A DNA stretch of 64,000 nucleotides from positions 124,001 to 188,000 of the forward strand of contig DFOS01000024.1 in the NCBI GenBank assembly GCA_002376845.1, read 5' to 3'. This DNA is from Bdellovibrionaceae bacterium UBA3535. Lineage in GTDB: Bacteria; Bdellovibrionota; Bdellovibrionia; Bdellovibrionales; UBA840. The first letter of the stretch is position 1; the number at the start of each line of letters is the position of its first letter. Under the pieces are notes generated by a model, which searched no databases, was not told where the DNA came from, and worked only from the letters and a program-made list of their open reading frames with translations. Shown one piece after another: positions 8,124 through 16,911 of the stretch. The position numbers and the translations under genes are program-made.

Positions 8124-9365
8124 ATGGCAAAACTCGATGATTTGTTTAAATTTATGAAACAAGAGGGCGCCTCGGATTTGCACCTAACCAGTGGTGCATC
8201 CCCCAGTCTGCGCTTGCACGGTGAAATTGTTTCGATGAATTATCGCAAGTTAACCGCCGAGGAATGCCAGGCCCTAATCTTTGAAATTCTAACAGAAAAA
8301 CAGATCAATGATTTAAAGGAAAATCTAGAATTAGACTGCTCTTATTCTTTACCCGGCACCGGCCGTTTTCGTTGCAATGTTTTTTTTCAACGCAAAGGTA
8401 TTGGCGCAGTTTTTCGTATAATCCCTGAAAAAATACTTACCTTAGAACAACTAAACATGCCGCCTATACTGAAGCAATTATGCCAAGAGCATAAAGGTTT
8501 GATTGTGGTTACTGGCCCTACAGGCTCAGGTAAGTCGACCACTTTAGCAGCCATGATTGACTATATAAACAAAAGCGATGCAGCCCACATCTTAACCGTG
8601 GAAGATCCGATTGAATTCGTATATGAGAACGACAAATCCTTAATCAACCAACGAGAGGTTGGGGGGCAAACCAAATCTTTTTCCAATGCCTTAAGAGCTG
8701 CCTTGCGGGAAGATCCAGACATCATACTTGTCGGTGAGATGCGGGATCTGGAAACCATTTCTCTAGCTATGACAGCTGCCGAAACGGGGCATTTAGTTTT
8801 TGGTACTCTTCACACAAATAGTGCTGCCAAGACGGTAGATCGTATCATTGATGTATTCCCTGAAAATCAACAGGCACAAATTCGTGTGATGCTATCGGAG
8901 AGCCTAAAGGCAGTTATTGCACAAAGCCTACTTCCAACAAAAGATGGTAAAGGTCGTGTTGCAGTAAATGAAGTTTTGGTAAACACAAAGGCCGTATCCA
9001 ATTTGATCCGCGAGGGTAAAACCTTTCAAATTCCGTCCACTATGCAAACCAGTAAAAGCTCTGGCATGCAAACCTTTGAAGCGCATATAGAAAAATTAAT
9101 CAATGAAGGTAAAATTGACTCTAGTGTAGGAATGGGATTTTTAGGTAAACATACTGCTCCCGCAGAGCCGCAACCAGATGATATGACCAAGGTGTCACCG
9201 CCGCCCAGAAAAGCGCCGGATAAACCTGCTGCGCCTCCACAGCCCGCCCCTCCGAAACCTGCGTCTCAAACTGTTACAACAGGAAGTGGAATTCCGCAGC
9301 CACCGAAAACCAGCTCCACCATCGGCATACCCGTTGCTCCGAATATTAAGAAAAAAAGCGGATAA
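8124..9365 (+). CDS. pilT: Type IV pilus retraction ATPase PilT with proline-rich tail
   Basis: A 413-residue PilT-type secretion ATPase that depolymerises type IV pili for twitching. Walker A is GPTGSGKST at 131-139; the Asp box (EDPIEFVYENDKSLINQREVG), Walker B (DPDIILVGEMRDLET) and His box (GHLVFGTLHTNSAAKTVDRIIDVFP) are all present. The PilT-specific AIRNLIRE motif appears as AVSNLIREGK. The core ends near residue 345; a disordered tail rich in Pro, Ala and Lys (about 350-413) follows, which typical PilT lacks. A GGAGG precedes the ATG. No other pilus gene is in the window. Confidence 0.93.
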   Translation: MAKLDDLFKFMKQEGASDLHLTSGASPSLRLHGEIVSMNYRKLTAEECQALIFEILTEKQINDLKENLELDCSYSLPGTGRFRCNVFFQRKGIGAVFRIIPEKILTLEQLNMPPILKQLCQEHKGLIVVTGPTGSGKSTTLAAMIDYINKSDAAHILTVEDPIEFVYENDKSLINQREVGGQTKSFSNALRAALREDPDIILVGEMRDLETISLAMTAAETGHLVFGTLHTNSAAKTVDRIIDVFPENQQAQIRVMLSESLKAVIAQSLLPTKDGKGRVAVNEVLVNTKAVSNLIREGKTFQIPSTMQTSKSSGMQTFEAHIEKLINEGKIDSSVGMGFLGKHTAPAEPQPDDMTKVSPPPRKAPDKPAAPPQPAPPKPASQTVTTGSGIPQPPKTSSTIGIPVAPNIKKKSG

Positions 9366-9473
9366 GCAAGAATTATAAGTACTTTAGCATTCTTTATAGC
9401 TACTAATTTTTAGTCCAGATTTTACTACAAGCTGCCGATAAGTAATTAGATATGCAGTAAAATAAGGGTAGGT

Positions 9474-10073
9474 ATGTCTGAGCAAAAACTTTTATTAGAT
9501 AGCACTTCTTACTTCCAAGAGCTAGTTCAAGATGCAATGAAAAACCGTAGCGTTAACAATGACCCGCTAGTAACGTCCTATCTTACAAATTTATTAATAC
9601 ACTACTTACATACTGAAAATCTTTTTGATGAGCTGGGTGAAGATGGCAAGAAAAACCGCCCAACTCTTGCCGAACTATTTTTACGAGCCATGAACTCAGA
9701 TGCTTCCATACGGTCGGACTTATTAAAAAAGCTTGGAGACACTTCATTGTATATAGGGGGGTTTTTCTCAGAATCATTAAATAAAAAATTAATTGATGTG
9801 GATTACTATGTGAATATGGGGGAAACCGCCTTTTCCAATTTGGCAAAAAACAGTGAAGATATCTATGCAGAGATGTATGACGATTTTGCCAAACGCTTTG
9901 TTGATTATATGGATGTGCTAACTTTTATTGCTCGCACCTCAAGTATTGCCAATAACAATGACCTGTTAAAATTATACGAAGACTATCAAAAAACTGGCTC
10001 TAGCCTTTTAAAAGAAACTCTTATCGAACAAGGCTTCTTTATAGAAGAGGACAAAAAATCCATTGCACAATAA
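9474..10073 (+). CDS. Conserved-type hypothetical, helical cytosolic protein
   Basis: A 199-residue protein I do not recognise. It has no signal peptide, membrane segment or cysteine. The sequence looks mainly alpha-helical and acidic, with segments such as DPLVTSYLTNLLIHYLHTENLFDELG near the N-terminus and YAEMYDDFAKRFVDYMDVLTFIA around 130-150. An AAGG-type ribosome-binding site precedes the ATG. It lies between pilT and tatB/tatC on the same strand, which gives no firm clue. Its regular codon use and clean spacing support a real gene. Confidence 0.75.
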   Translation: MSEQKLLLDSTSYFQELVQDAMKNRSVNNDPLVTSYLTNLLIHYLHTENLFDELGEDGKKNRPTLAELFLRAMNSDASIRSDLLKKLGDTSLYIGGFFSESLNKKLIDVDYYVNMGETAFSNLAKNSEDIYAEMYDDFAKRFVDYMDVLTFIARTSSIANNNDLLKLYEDYQKTGSSLLKETLIEQGFFIEEDKKSIAQ

Positions 10074-10097
10074 TTGAAGCTAGATTAAAAGTTTAGC

Positions 10098-10358
10098 ATG
10101 TTCAATTTGGGCTTTACGGAAATTCTTTTACTCTTTGTAATCGGTCTATTGGTTTTAGGCCCTAAACAGCTTCCGCAAGTTGCGCGTGTTTTAGGTAAAA
10201 TGGCCGGCGAGCTTAAGCGAGCCATGAATGAATTTTCTAGCGAAATTGACAAAACATCAAAAGGCTTTCAGGCAGAAAGTAAAAAGATTCAATCCGAAGT
10301 AGAAAGCTCTTTAAAAATACCCGAGGACTCCAATAAGGAAGAAAATGGAAAATCTTGA
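10098..10358 (+). CDS. tatB: Twin-arginine translocase subunit, TatB-like
   Basis: An 86-residue Tat component. A membrane helix near residues 4-20 (GFTEILLLFVIGLLVLGP) is followed by the hinge PKQLPQVARVLGK and an amphipathic helix, then a charged tail. The GFTEILLLF start and Glu at position 8 favour TatB (substrate receptor with TatC) over TatA (pore), though a bifunctional TatA is possible. It overlaps tatC by 14 bases, so the two are translationally coupled. No second TatA-type gene is visible here. Confidence 0.88.
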   Translation: MFNLGFTEILLLFVIGLLVLGPKQLPQVARVLGKMAGELKRAMNEFSSEIDKTSKGFQAESKKIQSEVESSLKIPEDSNKEENGKS

Positions 10359-11064
10359 GGAGCAGAGTCTTAGTGAGCATCTAAGTGATTTACGCAAAGC
10401 CTTGCTATGGTCTATACTTTTTATTACCATTGGCTTTGCCGCTAGCTTTTCACAATCTGAATTGATATTTGATTTTGCACGCAAACCAATTGAACCATTT
10501 ATTGGACAAGGCTTAGTTTTTACTGGCGTAATGGATAAGTTCATAGCACATATTAAGGTTTCCATCCTTGCTGGAATTATCCTCTCCTCACCATTTTGGC
10601 TTTATCAGGTCTGGAACTTTATATCACCGGCACTTTACAAGAATGAAAAGCGCTATGCCGTAGTTTTTTTATCTGTAGGCACACTACTCTTTCTTGCTGG
10701 CTGTGCCTTTGTTTACTATTTAGTATACCCTTTGGCATTTGATTTTTTACTTAGCTTTGCCGGACAGACCGATAGTCCAATGATCACCATTGATAAGTAT
10801 ATTTCTTTTTTTCTCACTACGTCTTTAGCCTTTGGCTTTATGTTTGAACTTCCCTTAGTTCTTACCTTATTGGGTATGCTTGGCGTGATCGACGCTGATT
10901 TTTTGGTGCGCTACAGACGTTATGCCATTGTAATCTTAGCCTTGGGCTCTGCGCTTGTCACTCCGCCTGATGTGATTAGTATGGCCATGATGATGGTGCC
11001 CATGATTTTACTTTATGAAGCATCTGTCTTGTCAGTTCGTATGTTCGCAAAGAAAAAATCTTAA
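10345..11064 (+). CDS. tatC: Sec-independent protein translocase TatC
   Basis: A 239-residue TatC, the polytopic core that reads the twin-arginine signal of folded export substrates. It begins SLSEHLSDLRKALLW, the conserved cytoplasmic N-terminus (the xEHLxELRxR motif), and shows six membrane helices, including SPFWLYQVWNFISPALYKNEKRY and the ...FELPLVLTLLGMLGV helix, where the conserved Glu of F-E-x-P is kept. The end is convergent with the AAA+ gene, overlapping by four bases. Confidence 0.96.
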   Translation: MENLEEQSLSEHLSDLRKALLWSILFITIGFAASFSQSELIFDFARKPIEPFIGQGLVFTGVMDKFIAHIKVSILAGIILSSPFWLYQVWNFISPALYKNEKRYAVVFLSVGTLLFLAGCAFVYYLVYPLAFDFLLSFAGQTDSPMITIDKYISFFLTTSLAFGFMFELPLVLTLLGMLGVIDADFLVRYRRYAIVILALGSALVTPPDVISMAMMMVPMILLYEASVLSVRMFAKKKS

Positions 11065-13037
11065 AACAAGGTTTTACATGTTCCTAATTCGCGCTTTGCT
11101 TGAACCATTACTTTACCCTCAGCAAAATCTATTGTTAGCTCAGATGGATTACTAACTAAGGCCTTTGCTACCTCTACACCCAAAATTTTTTCAATCGCGG
11201 ATATGATCGTACGATTGCTCATGGACTCAGAATAGTTTTGCTCGAGCACAAATCTTACCAAGTTTTCCTTAACCCTATCTGCCATATGCACTTTTATATC
11301 TCTACTGCTAATTTCCTGTATACGCTTTTCCACTATACGTATGGCAAGTTCTTCTACTTGGGCTTTAGCTAGAGGATGCACGAAGACAGCTTCAAACCGA
11401 TCTAATAAAAATTCTTCTATACCACCGCGATGTAGCACCTCGTGCAAAGCTTCACGGCTTTCCAGATGACTAAGATCGGCTCCTGCTTTTGCGGTAAATC
11501 CCAAGGGCTTATTTGCATCCTGAATCATTTTTGTAACCTCTTGTGAGCCTGCATTTGCCGTTGCAAAAACATGGGCATGCCTGGCATTTACCGTTTTGGT
11601 AACAACATCGCCTTTCACCATGTCTTTATAAGATATTACAAATTTGCCATTATCCGCAAAATCAAGAAGTACCCGCTGCGCCTCCTTGCCGGCTTTTTCG
11701 ATTTCATCAAACAAAATAACGGAATAGGGTTTGCGTTCAAGAAAATCTGCCAATTCCCTTTTAAAATTATCAATTTCATACACAGATGTATACGTCGACA
11801 TATTAAAACGCATAATCTCAAGCCCCATGTATTCTGCATATGCTTGCGCAATCGCAGTTTTGGCTTGGCCCTTTAAACCAGCCAAAAGCAACATGATATT
11901 CGGCACTTCTTTGGCCTTCATATTACTAAAAGATAAATAGGCAGAATTAATTATGGCTTCTTTTACATTTTCTTGCCCCACAACATGTTGATCTAAATGA
12001 GCGCGCAGATGATTTAATTTTGCCTCTAGTTTATCGGTATATAAGTAGTATTCAGGTAATCGGAGTTTCTCTTGCAGGGTTTCGGCAAGCATTTCTGCAC
12101 TTACTTCAAGATTATCTTTTTGTGCTTTTTTAAGAAGCGGCTCCAACAATACTATGGCTTTACTTGGTTGTGCCGGCTGACCAACATAGGCTTCAGAAGC
12201 ATTTACCAGTCTTTTTAAAATGTTATCTGACAATAGCTGTTCTGTGGTAAGTCCGTAATTACTTTTGGCCCATTCTCTAAGATGGTGCAAAAGCCTTTCT
12301 CCTTTAGGCTCTGCCCAACGATACTGCGGCAGCAAACCATTGAATTTACGGTTTAAGCGATGCTCATACAAATAGTCTGTTGTAGTGCCAATAATTTTCA
12401 TTTGGCCCGATTGGATATGGGGGCGCATGACTTCTAAAAAATCCACGCTACTTTCACTATGAGTTCCGACCCCTAATATTGAGTGTATATTGTCAATAAC
12501 CCAAATAAGGTTAGGGTGATTGCGACTTAATTCAATCATATTCATATACTTTTCAGATTCCGAGCCGCGCGATCTAGTATCTGACATAAGTATATTGGCA
12601 TCTGTAGCAATAAGCTCATAATTATGTAGTGAGAGCTCCGTAGCCAGTGTGTTTAGCAGTGAGGTTTTGCCAACTCCATCAGCGCCAGTAATAACAAAAG
12701 AAGCATTGGATCTACTACTAATTCTATCTAGTGCAAAATTTTTGAAGGCCTCATATTCGGAGTCTTTTGGCACTTGAAAGTTTTCCAGATAATTTAGCGG
12801 TCTTCCTACCCCATCTAAAGACTCATAAAGTGAGAACATCTTTTTTATTGTGGCATCCACAGGATCGTTATTGAGGCCCGCATTCTCAACATTCTGTATA
12901 TACTCTATACTAAAATTACCTAGGCTTTCTTTTGCAGGCGCTTGCTTTTTTTGCTCGCGCTTCGCCTCCCACTGCTTTTCTAAATAGGTTTTTTCTTCTG
13001 CAAAGACCATTAGGAATGACATAATCAACAAAAACAC
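11061..13037 (-). CDS. Double-AAA+ ClpA/B-like ATPase with export-like N-terminus
   Basis: A 658-residue protein with two AAA+ modules. D1 has Walker A GADGVGKT at 118-125 and a Walker B IDN at 181-183, where the catalytic Glu is Asn. D2 starts at QHVVGQENVKEAI (about 350), with a Walker A GLKGQAKT at 387-394 in which the usual Gly before Lys is Ala, then Walker B FDEIEKAG (Asp444, Glu445), typical of Clp/Hsp100 proteins. There is no Clp N-domain and no ClpB middle coiled coil. The start is a GTG at 13037 with GGGGGAG six bases upstream; the protein begins MFLLIMSFLMVFAEEK, like a short signal peptide or membrane anchor but without positive charge. If exported it would lack cytosolic ATP, so membrane anchoring facing the cytosol is the alternative. 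Role unknown. Confidence 0.8.
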   Translation of the reverse strand: MFLLIMSFLMVFAEEKTYLEKQWEAKREQKKQAPAKESLGNFSIEYIQNVENAGLNNDPVDATIKKMFSLYESLDGVGRPLNYLENFQVPKDSEYEAFKNFALDRISSRSNASFVITGADGVGKTSLLNTLATELSLHNYELIATDANILMSDTRSRGSESEKYMNMIELSRNHPNLIWVIDNIHSILGVGTHSESSVDFLEVMRPHIQSGQMKIIGTTTDYLYEHRLNRKFNGLLPQYRWAEPKGERLLHHLREWAKSNYGLTTEQLLSDNILKRLVNASEAYVGQPAQPSKAIVLLEPLLKKAQKDNLEVSAEMLAETLQEKLRLPEYYLYTDKLEAKLNHLRAHLDQHVVGQENVKEAIINSAYLSFSNMKAKEVPNIMLLLAGLKGQAKTAIAQAYAEYMGLEIMRFNMSTYTSVYEIDNFKRELADFLERKPYSVILFDEIEKAGKEAQRVLLDFADNGKFVISYKDMVKGDVVTKTVNARHAHVFATANAGSQEVTKMIQDANKPLGFTAKAGADLSHLESREALHEVLHRGGIEEFLLDRFEAVFVHPLAKAQVEELAIRIVEKRIQEISSRDIKVHMADRVKENLVRFVLEQNYSESMSNRTIISAIEKILGVEVAKALVSNPSELTIDFAEGKVMVQAKRELGTCKTLF

Positions 13038-13206
13038 TTCAGACTCCCCCTTGATGAGAATGTCTGTTATGTAACAAATGTAATAAGGGAAGTTTATTCT
13101 CTGAGTTTTTTCTTGCTTTTTTTCAGACTAATTGCAGCTTTTATAAATTAATCTTATATAAAGCCTTGTTATGTTGATAAGCGATAAATAATGCTTATGT
13201 GAGTGC

Positions 13207-13728
13207 CTATTCAAAGCTCACTAAAATGGCTCCAGACTCCACACTCTGTCCATCCTGAACATGAATGGATTTTACTTTGCATGGACTCTTGGTGCGAATT
13301 TCATTTTCCATTTTCATGGCTTCCATAATTAAAACCGGTTCATTGGCTTCTAGCTGCTGCCCTTCTTGGACTTTTAACTTCACAATTTTTCCTGGCATAC
13401 CTGCAACTATTGCTTGGTCGGCACCCATGCTGCCGCCAGCTTTCAAACTTTCATGCAAAAGAGTTTCCTCATTGTAAATAGGAATCTCTCTATAAGAGCC
13501 TCTGGTAAAGACCTTATGATCCACACCATCACTTGTAACGTCCACCATATAAGAAGAATTATCAAATATTAAAGAAATGGCTCCATCCAACTCTTGATAA
13601 TCAGACTTTGGTATATCATATAACTCGGCCTTACTGCCTTCTTTGGACAAAGATACAAACCACGATTTGCGGTTTTCACTTACTTCGATGGAATATTTCT
13701 CGCCCTTTAGCTCTGCTTCAAATTGCAT
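13207..13728 (-). CDS. Biotin carboxyl carrier subunit of acyl-CoA carboxylase
   Basis: A 173-residue biotin carrier. The C-terminal biotinyl domain carries MEAMKMEN with the biotinylated Lys at about 139, preceded by MPGKIVKLKVQEGQQLEANEPV, and ends KSIHVQDGQSVESGAILVSFE. The first 90 residues form a beta-rich domain resembling the part that in PccA/AccA3-type alpha subunits links carboxylase and biotin domains. The gene starts two bases from the end of the biotin carboxylase gene, so the two together equal a split alpha subunit. The DNA from 13038 to 13206 upstream of the AAA+ gene is AT-rich and holds no clear gene. Confidence 0.92.
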   Translation of the reverse strand: MQFEAELKGEKYSIEVSENRKSWFVSLSKEGSKAELYDIPKSDYQELDGAISLIFDNSSYMVDVTSDGVDHKVFTRGSYREIPIYNEETLLHESLKAGGSMGADQAIVAGMPGKIVKLKVQEGQQLEANEPVLIMEAMKMENEIRTKSPCKVKSIHVQDGQSVESGAILVSFE

Positions 13729-13730
13729 GT

Positions 13731-15221
13731 TTACCTCAATGACTCTTTTCTAGCATGATCTTTCCAGCGCGACTTAACTTGAATATTTGAAATGGAAGTG
13801 CGCTTTTTATTTTTATAAGCCTCTATCGCCAAACATATCAAAAATACTTTATCTTCAACAAAGCGAAATAGATCTGCACGATGCTTAAAATCTTTTTCCA
13901 GGGATTGTGTTGTATAGCTACCTTGCAAAAAGCTTTCTTCCTCTAATATGGATTTATGCAAAGGAATGTTGGTTTTAATTCCCGTAAGGGAATATTCATC
14001 CAATGCTCTAGATAATCTTGCGATAGCTTCTTCACGATTATGCCCCCAGGCAATCAACTTCGATAACATAGGATCATAATGTACAGGGACTTCGTAGCCA
14101 GCATAAGCATAAGAGTCCACGCGAACAAAAGGCCCCTGCGGACTACGGCAACGACGAATCAATCCCGGTGATGGCTGAAAAGTTTCAGGGTCTTCGGCAC
14201 AAATACGCGCTTCAATTGCATGACCTTGTTGCTGTATCTCTTCTTGCCGAAAGCTAAGTTCCTTACCTGCTGCAACAAGAATTTGTTCTCGCACTAAGTC
14301 TTTGCCTGTTACCATTTCTGTAACTGGATGCTCCACCTGTAAACGAGTATTCATTTCCATAAAGAAAAATTCTTTTGTTTTGGAATCAAAAATAAACTCA
14401 AAAGTACCCGCGCCAACATACTGAATGGACTTGGCGGCCTTAACTGCAATTTTCCCCATTTCTTCGCGAACATTCTGAGGTACAGCAGGGGAAGGAGACT
14501 CTTCTATAATCTTTTGATGTCTCCTTTGGATGGAACACTCTCGTTCATAAAGGTGTACGACATTACCGTGTTTATCACCAAAAACTTGTATCTCTATATG
14601 CTTTGGATTTTGTATAAATCGTTCAATGTAGACCGCTGGGTTACCAAAAAAATTGGTAGCCTCTCTTGTCGCCATTTGAAAGGCATTAACAAGGTCGGCT
14701 TCTTTTTCTACAAGGCGCATTCCTTTTCCGCCACCGCCAGCCGAAGCTTTGATTAGTAATGGATAACCAACTTTATTCGCAGTTTGCACCAAATCTTCTT
14801 CATTTTCTACGGGCCCATCACTGCCTGGAACGATAGGCACTCCCGCTTTTTGCATTAGCTCTCTAGCGGATAGTTTGTCTCCCATATCACGAAGTGAACT
14901 AATATCTGGACCAATAAAGGTAATTCCCTTTTTTTCTAAAGCCTCTGCAAAGCCGGCATTTTCTGATAAAAAGCCATATCCAGGATGAACAGCATCTGCA
15001 CCCGATTCATCAATGACTTCCAATAATTTGTTTACGTTAAGATAGGATTCTGTGCTTGGTGCAGGACCAATAAAATAGGCATCATCGGCCAACAAAACAT
15101 GCAAACTATTACGATCAGCTTCGGAATATACCGCTACTGAACGAATGCCCATCTCCCGACAAGCGCGTATTACGCGAATGGCTATCTCTCCACGATTGGC
15201 AATTAGGATTTTCTTAAACAT
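13731..15221 (-). CDS. Acyl-CoA carboxylase biotin carboxylase subunit
   Basis: A 496-residue biotin carboxylase that uses ATP and bicarbonate to carboxylate biotin. It starts MFKKILIANRGEIAIRVIRACREMG and shows the ATP-grasp parts: KASAGGGGKGMR, ERECSIQRRHQK, EMNTRLQVEHPVTEMVTG, and the C-terminal EARICAEDPETFQPSPG. About 50 extra residues at the C-terminus resemble propionyl/methylcrotonyl-type alpha subunits more than AccC. It sits between the carboxyltransferase and the biotin carrier in one operon, so it likely serves a propionyl-CoA or mixed acyl-CoA carboxylase rather than, or as well as, acetyl-CoA carboxylase. Confidence 0.93.
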   Translation of the reverse strand: MFKKILIANRGEIAIRVIRACREMGIRSVAVYSEADRNSLHVLLADDAYFIGPAPSTESYLNVNKLLEVIDESGADAVHPGYGFLSENAGFAEALEKKGITFIGPDISSLRDMGDKLSARELMQKAGVPIVPGSDGPVENEEDLVQTANKVGYPLLIKASAGGGGKGMRLVEKEADLVNAFQMATREATNFFGNPAVYIERFIQNPKHIEIQVFGDKHGNVVHLYERECSIQRRHQKIIEESPSPAVPQNVREEMGKIAVKAAKSIQYVGAGTFEFIFDSKTKEFFFMEMNTRLQVEHPVTEMVTGKDLVREQILVAAGKELSFRQEEIQQQGHAIEARICAEDPETFQPSPGLIRRCRSPQGPFVRVDSYAYAGYEVPVHYDPMLSKLIAWGHNREEAIARLSRALDEYSLTGIKTNIPLHKSILEEESFLQGSYTTQSLEKDFKHRADLFRFVEDKVFLICLAIEAYKNKKRTSISNIQVKSRWKDHARKESLR

Positions 15222-15229
15222 ACTTTCTC

Positions 15230-16789
15230 CTAAAGAGGAATATTTCCATGCTTTTTAGGTGGATTATTGTGCCGCTTATTTTTTAGCATTTCAAAAGACT
15301 CTATCAAACGCTTGCGTGTGTAAGCTGGATCAATCACTTCATCTATATAACCTAATTCCGCTGCACGATAAGGGTTATTAAAACGCTCTTCATAGCTTTC
15401 TACTAGTTTCTTTCTCTCTCCCTCTTTATCAGTGGCATTTTTTATTTCATTACGAAAAATAATATTTACCGCACCCTCAGCGCCCATGACTGCGATTTCT
15501 GCCGTTGGATAGGCTAGATTGATATCCGCACCAATATGTTTGGATGCCATTACATCATATGCACCTCCATAAGCCTTACGAGTTATCAATGTAACTAGTG
15601 GAACGGTTGCCTCTGAGTAGGCATATAGAAGCTTTGCACCATGGGTGATTACGCCGTTCCACTCTTGATCTGTCCCCGGCAAAAAGCCCGGTACATCTAC
15701 CAAGGAAAGAATTGGAATATTAAATGCATCACAATAGCGTACAAAACGAGCCCCTTTTTTCGAAGCATCGATATTCAAACAACCGGCTAAAACTTGTGGT
15801 TGGTTGGCTATGACGCCAACAGTGCGTCCATTTAGACGTGCAAAACCAACAACAATATTATTGGCATAGTGCTGGTGCACCTCTAAGAAATAGCCCTCAT
15901 CTACCACCTCTGTAATGATATCTTTAATGTCATACGGTTTTTTGGGACTATCTGGTAATATTTCGTAGATTTTTTCGTTGTTGCGCTCTATGGGGTCGGT
16001 AGTTTTTAAAACAGCCGAGTCATCCATATTGTTAGAGGGCAAAAAGTTCAACAATTCGCGAATTAATAACAAGCAGTGTTTGTCGTTATCTGCTGTGAAA
16101 TGACATACACCCGATTTTTGTGCATGCGTGCTTGCACCGCCCAGCTCTTCCTTTGTCACATCTTCATGGGTAACCGTTTTGATCACATCAGGCCCAGTAA
16201 CAAACATATAAGAGGTGTCTTTCACCATAAATACAAAATCCGTCAATGATGGGGAATAAACTGCACCACCAGCACATGGCCCCATAATCGCCGATATCTG
16301 CGGAACTACCCCGGAGGCCCTAGTATTGCGGTAAAAAATATCCGCATAACCAGCCAAAGCCTCTACTCCTTCCTGAATGCGAGCTCCACCTGAATCATTT
16401 AATCCAATAATGGGAGCGCCGTTTTGCACGGCTAGGTCTAAAACCTTACAAATTTTTTGCGCTTGGGTATTAGAAAGTGATCCACCAAAAACTGTAAAAT
16501 CCTGCGAGTAAACATAAACCAATTTGCCATTGATGCGGCCATATCCTGTGATTACGCCATCTCCCAAAATATATTTTTGATCCATACCAAAATTTTTGCA
16601 CTTATGGATTTTGAAACGATCCAGCTCAACAAAGCTGCCCGGATCCAATAGTACATCCAAACGTTTGCGAGCACTTAGTCTGCCACCTGCTTCATGTTTT
16701 TTAATGCGCTCTTCGCCACCAGCTTCTAAGGATTCAGCTGTCTTTGTTTCTAGCTGGTCCAATTTGGACCGCAAAACTTCGTTTTCCAT
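15230..16789 (-). CDS. Acyl-CoA carboxylase carboxyltransferase (PccB-like) subunit
   Basis: A carboxyltransferase of about 519 residues with the fused N- and C-crotonase halves of PccB/AccD-type subunits. The start is set at ATG 16789, which has AGAGAGG just upstream; an in-frame start 18 codons further is less likely. Motifs: GRLSARKRLDVLLDPGSF, LNDSGGARIQEG (acyl-CoA oxyanion hole), IMGPCAGGAVYSPSLTDF and in the second half GVIANQPQVLAGCLNID, VDVPGFLPGTDQE, and MGAEGAVNIIFR. Propionyl-CoA is the likeliest substrate, giving methylmalonyl-CoA. It is the first gene of the three-gene carboxylase operon. Confidence 0.93.
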   Translation of the reverse strand: MENEVLRSKLDQLETKTAESLEAGGEERIKKHEAGGRLSARKRLDVLLDPGSFVELDRFKIHKCKNFGMDQKYILGDGVITGYGRINGKLVYVYSQDFTVFGGSLSNTQAQKICKVLDLAVQNGAPIIGLNDSGGARIQEGVEALAGYADIFYRNTRASGVVPQISAIMGPCAGGAVYSPSLTDFVFMVKDTSYMFVTGPDVIKTVTHEDVTKEELGGASTHAQKSGVCHFTADNDKHCLLLIRELLNFLPSNNMDDSAVLKTTDPIERNNEKIYEILPDSPKKPYDIKDIITEVVDEGYFLEVHQHYANNIVVGFARLNGRTVGVIANQPQVLAGCLNIDASKKGARFVRYCDAFNIPILSLVDVPGFLPGTDQEWNGVITHGAKLLYAYSEATVPLVTLITRKAYGGAYDVMASKHIGADINLAYPTAEIAVMGAEGAVNIIFRNEIKNATDKEGERKKLVESYEERFNNPYRAAELGYIDEVIDPAYTRKRLIESFEMLKNKRHNNPPKKHGNIPL

Positions 16790-16911
16790 AGGAAACCTCT
16801 CTCGATTTCCCCCGAGTCTAGACGAAAAAAAACGAACATACAAATATTTAGACCGGGCTTAAACCCTTTAACTTACTAGGATTTCGCAATAACTGCTTTA
16901 TATTTAGGCTG

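Noticed and set aside
13038..13206. A promoter or terminator between the AAA+ gene and the biotin carrier gene
   Set aside because: The region is AT-rich with several -10-like strings, and the short stem ATAAGC/GCTTAT has no T-run, so I could not choose a site.
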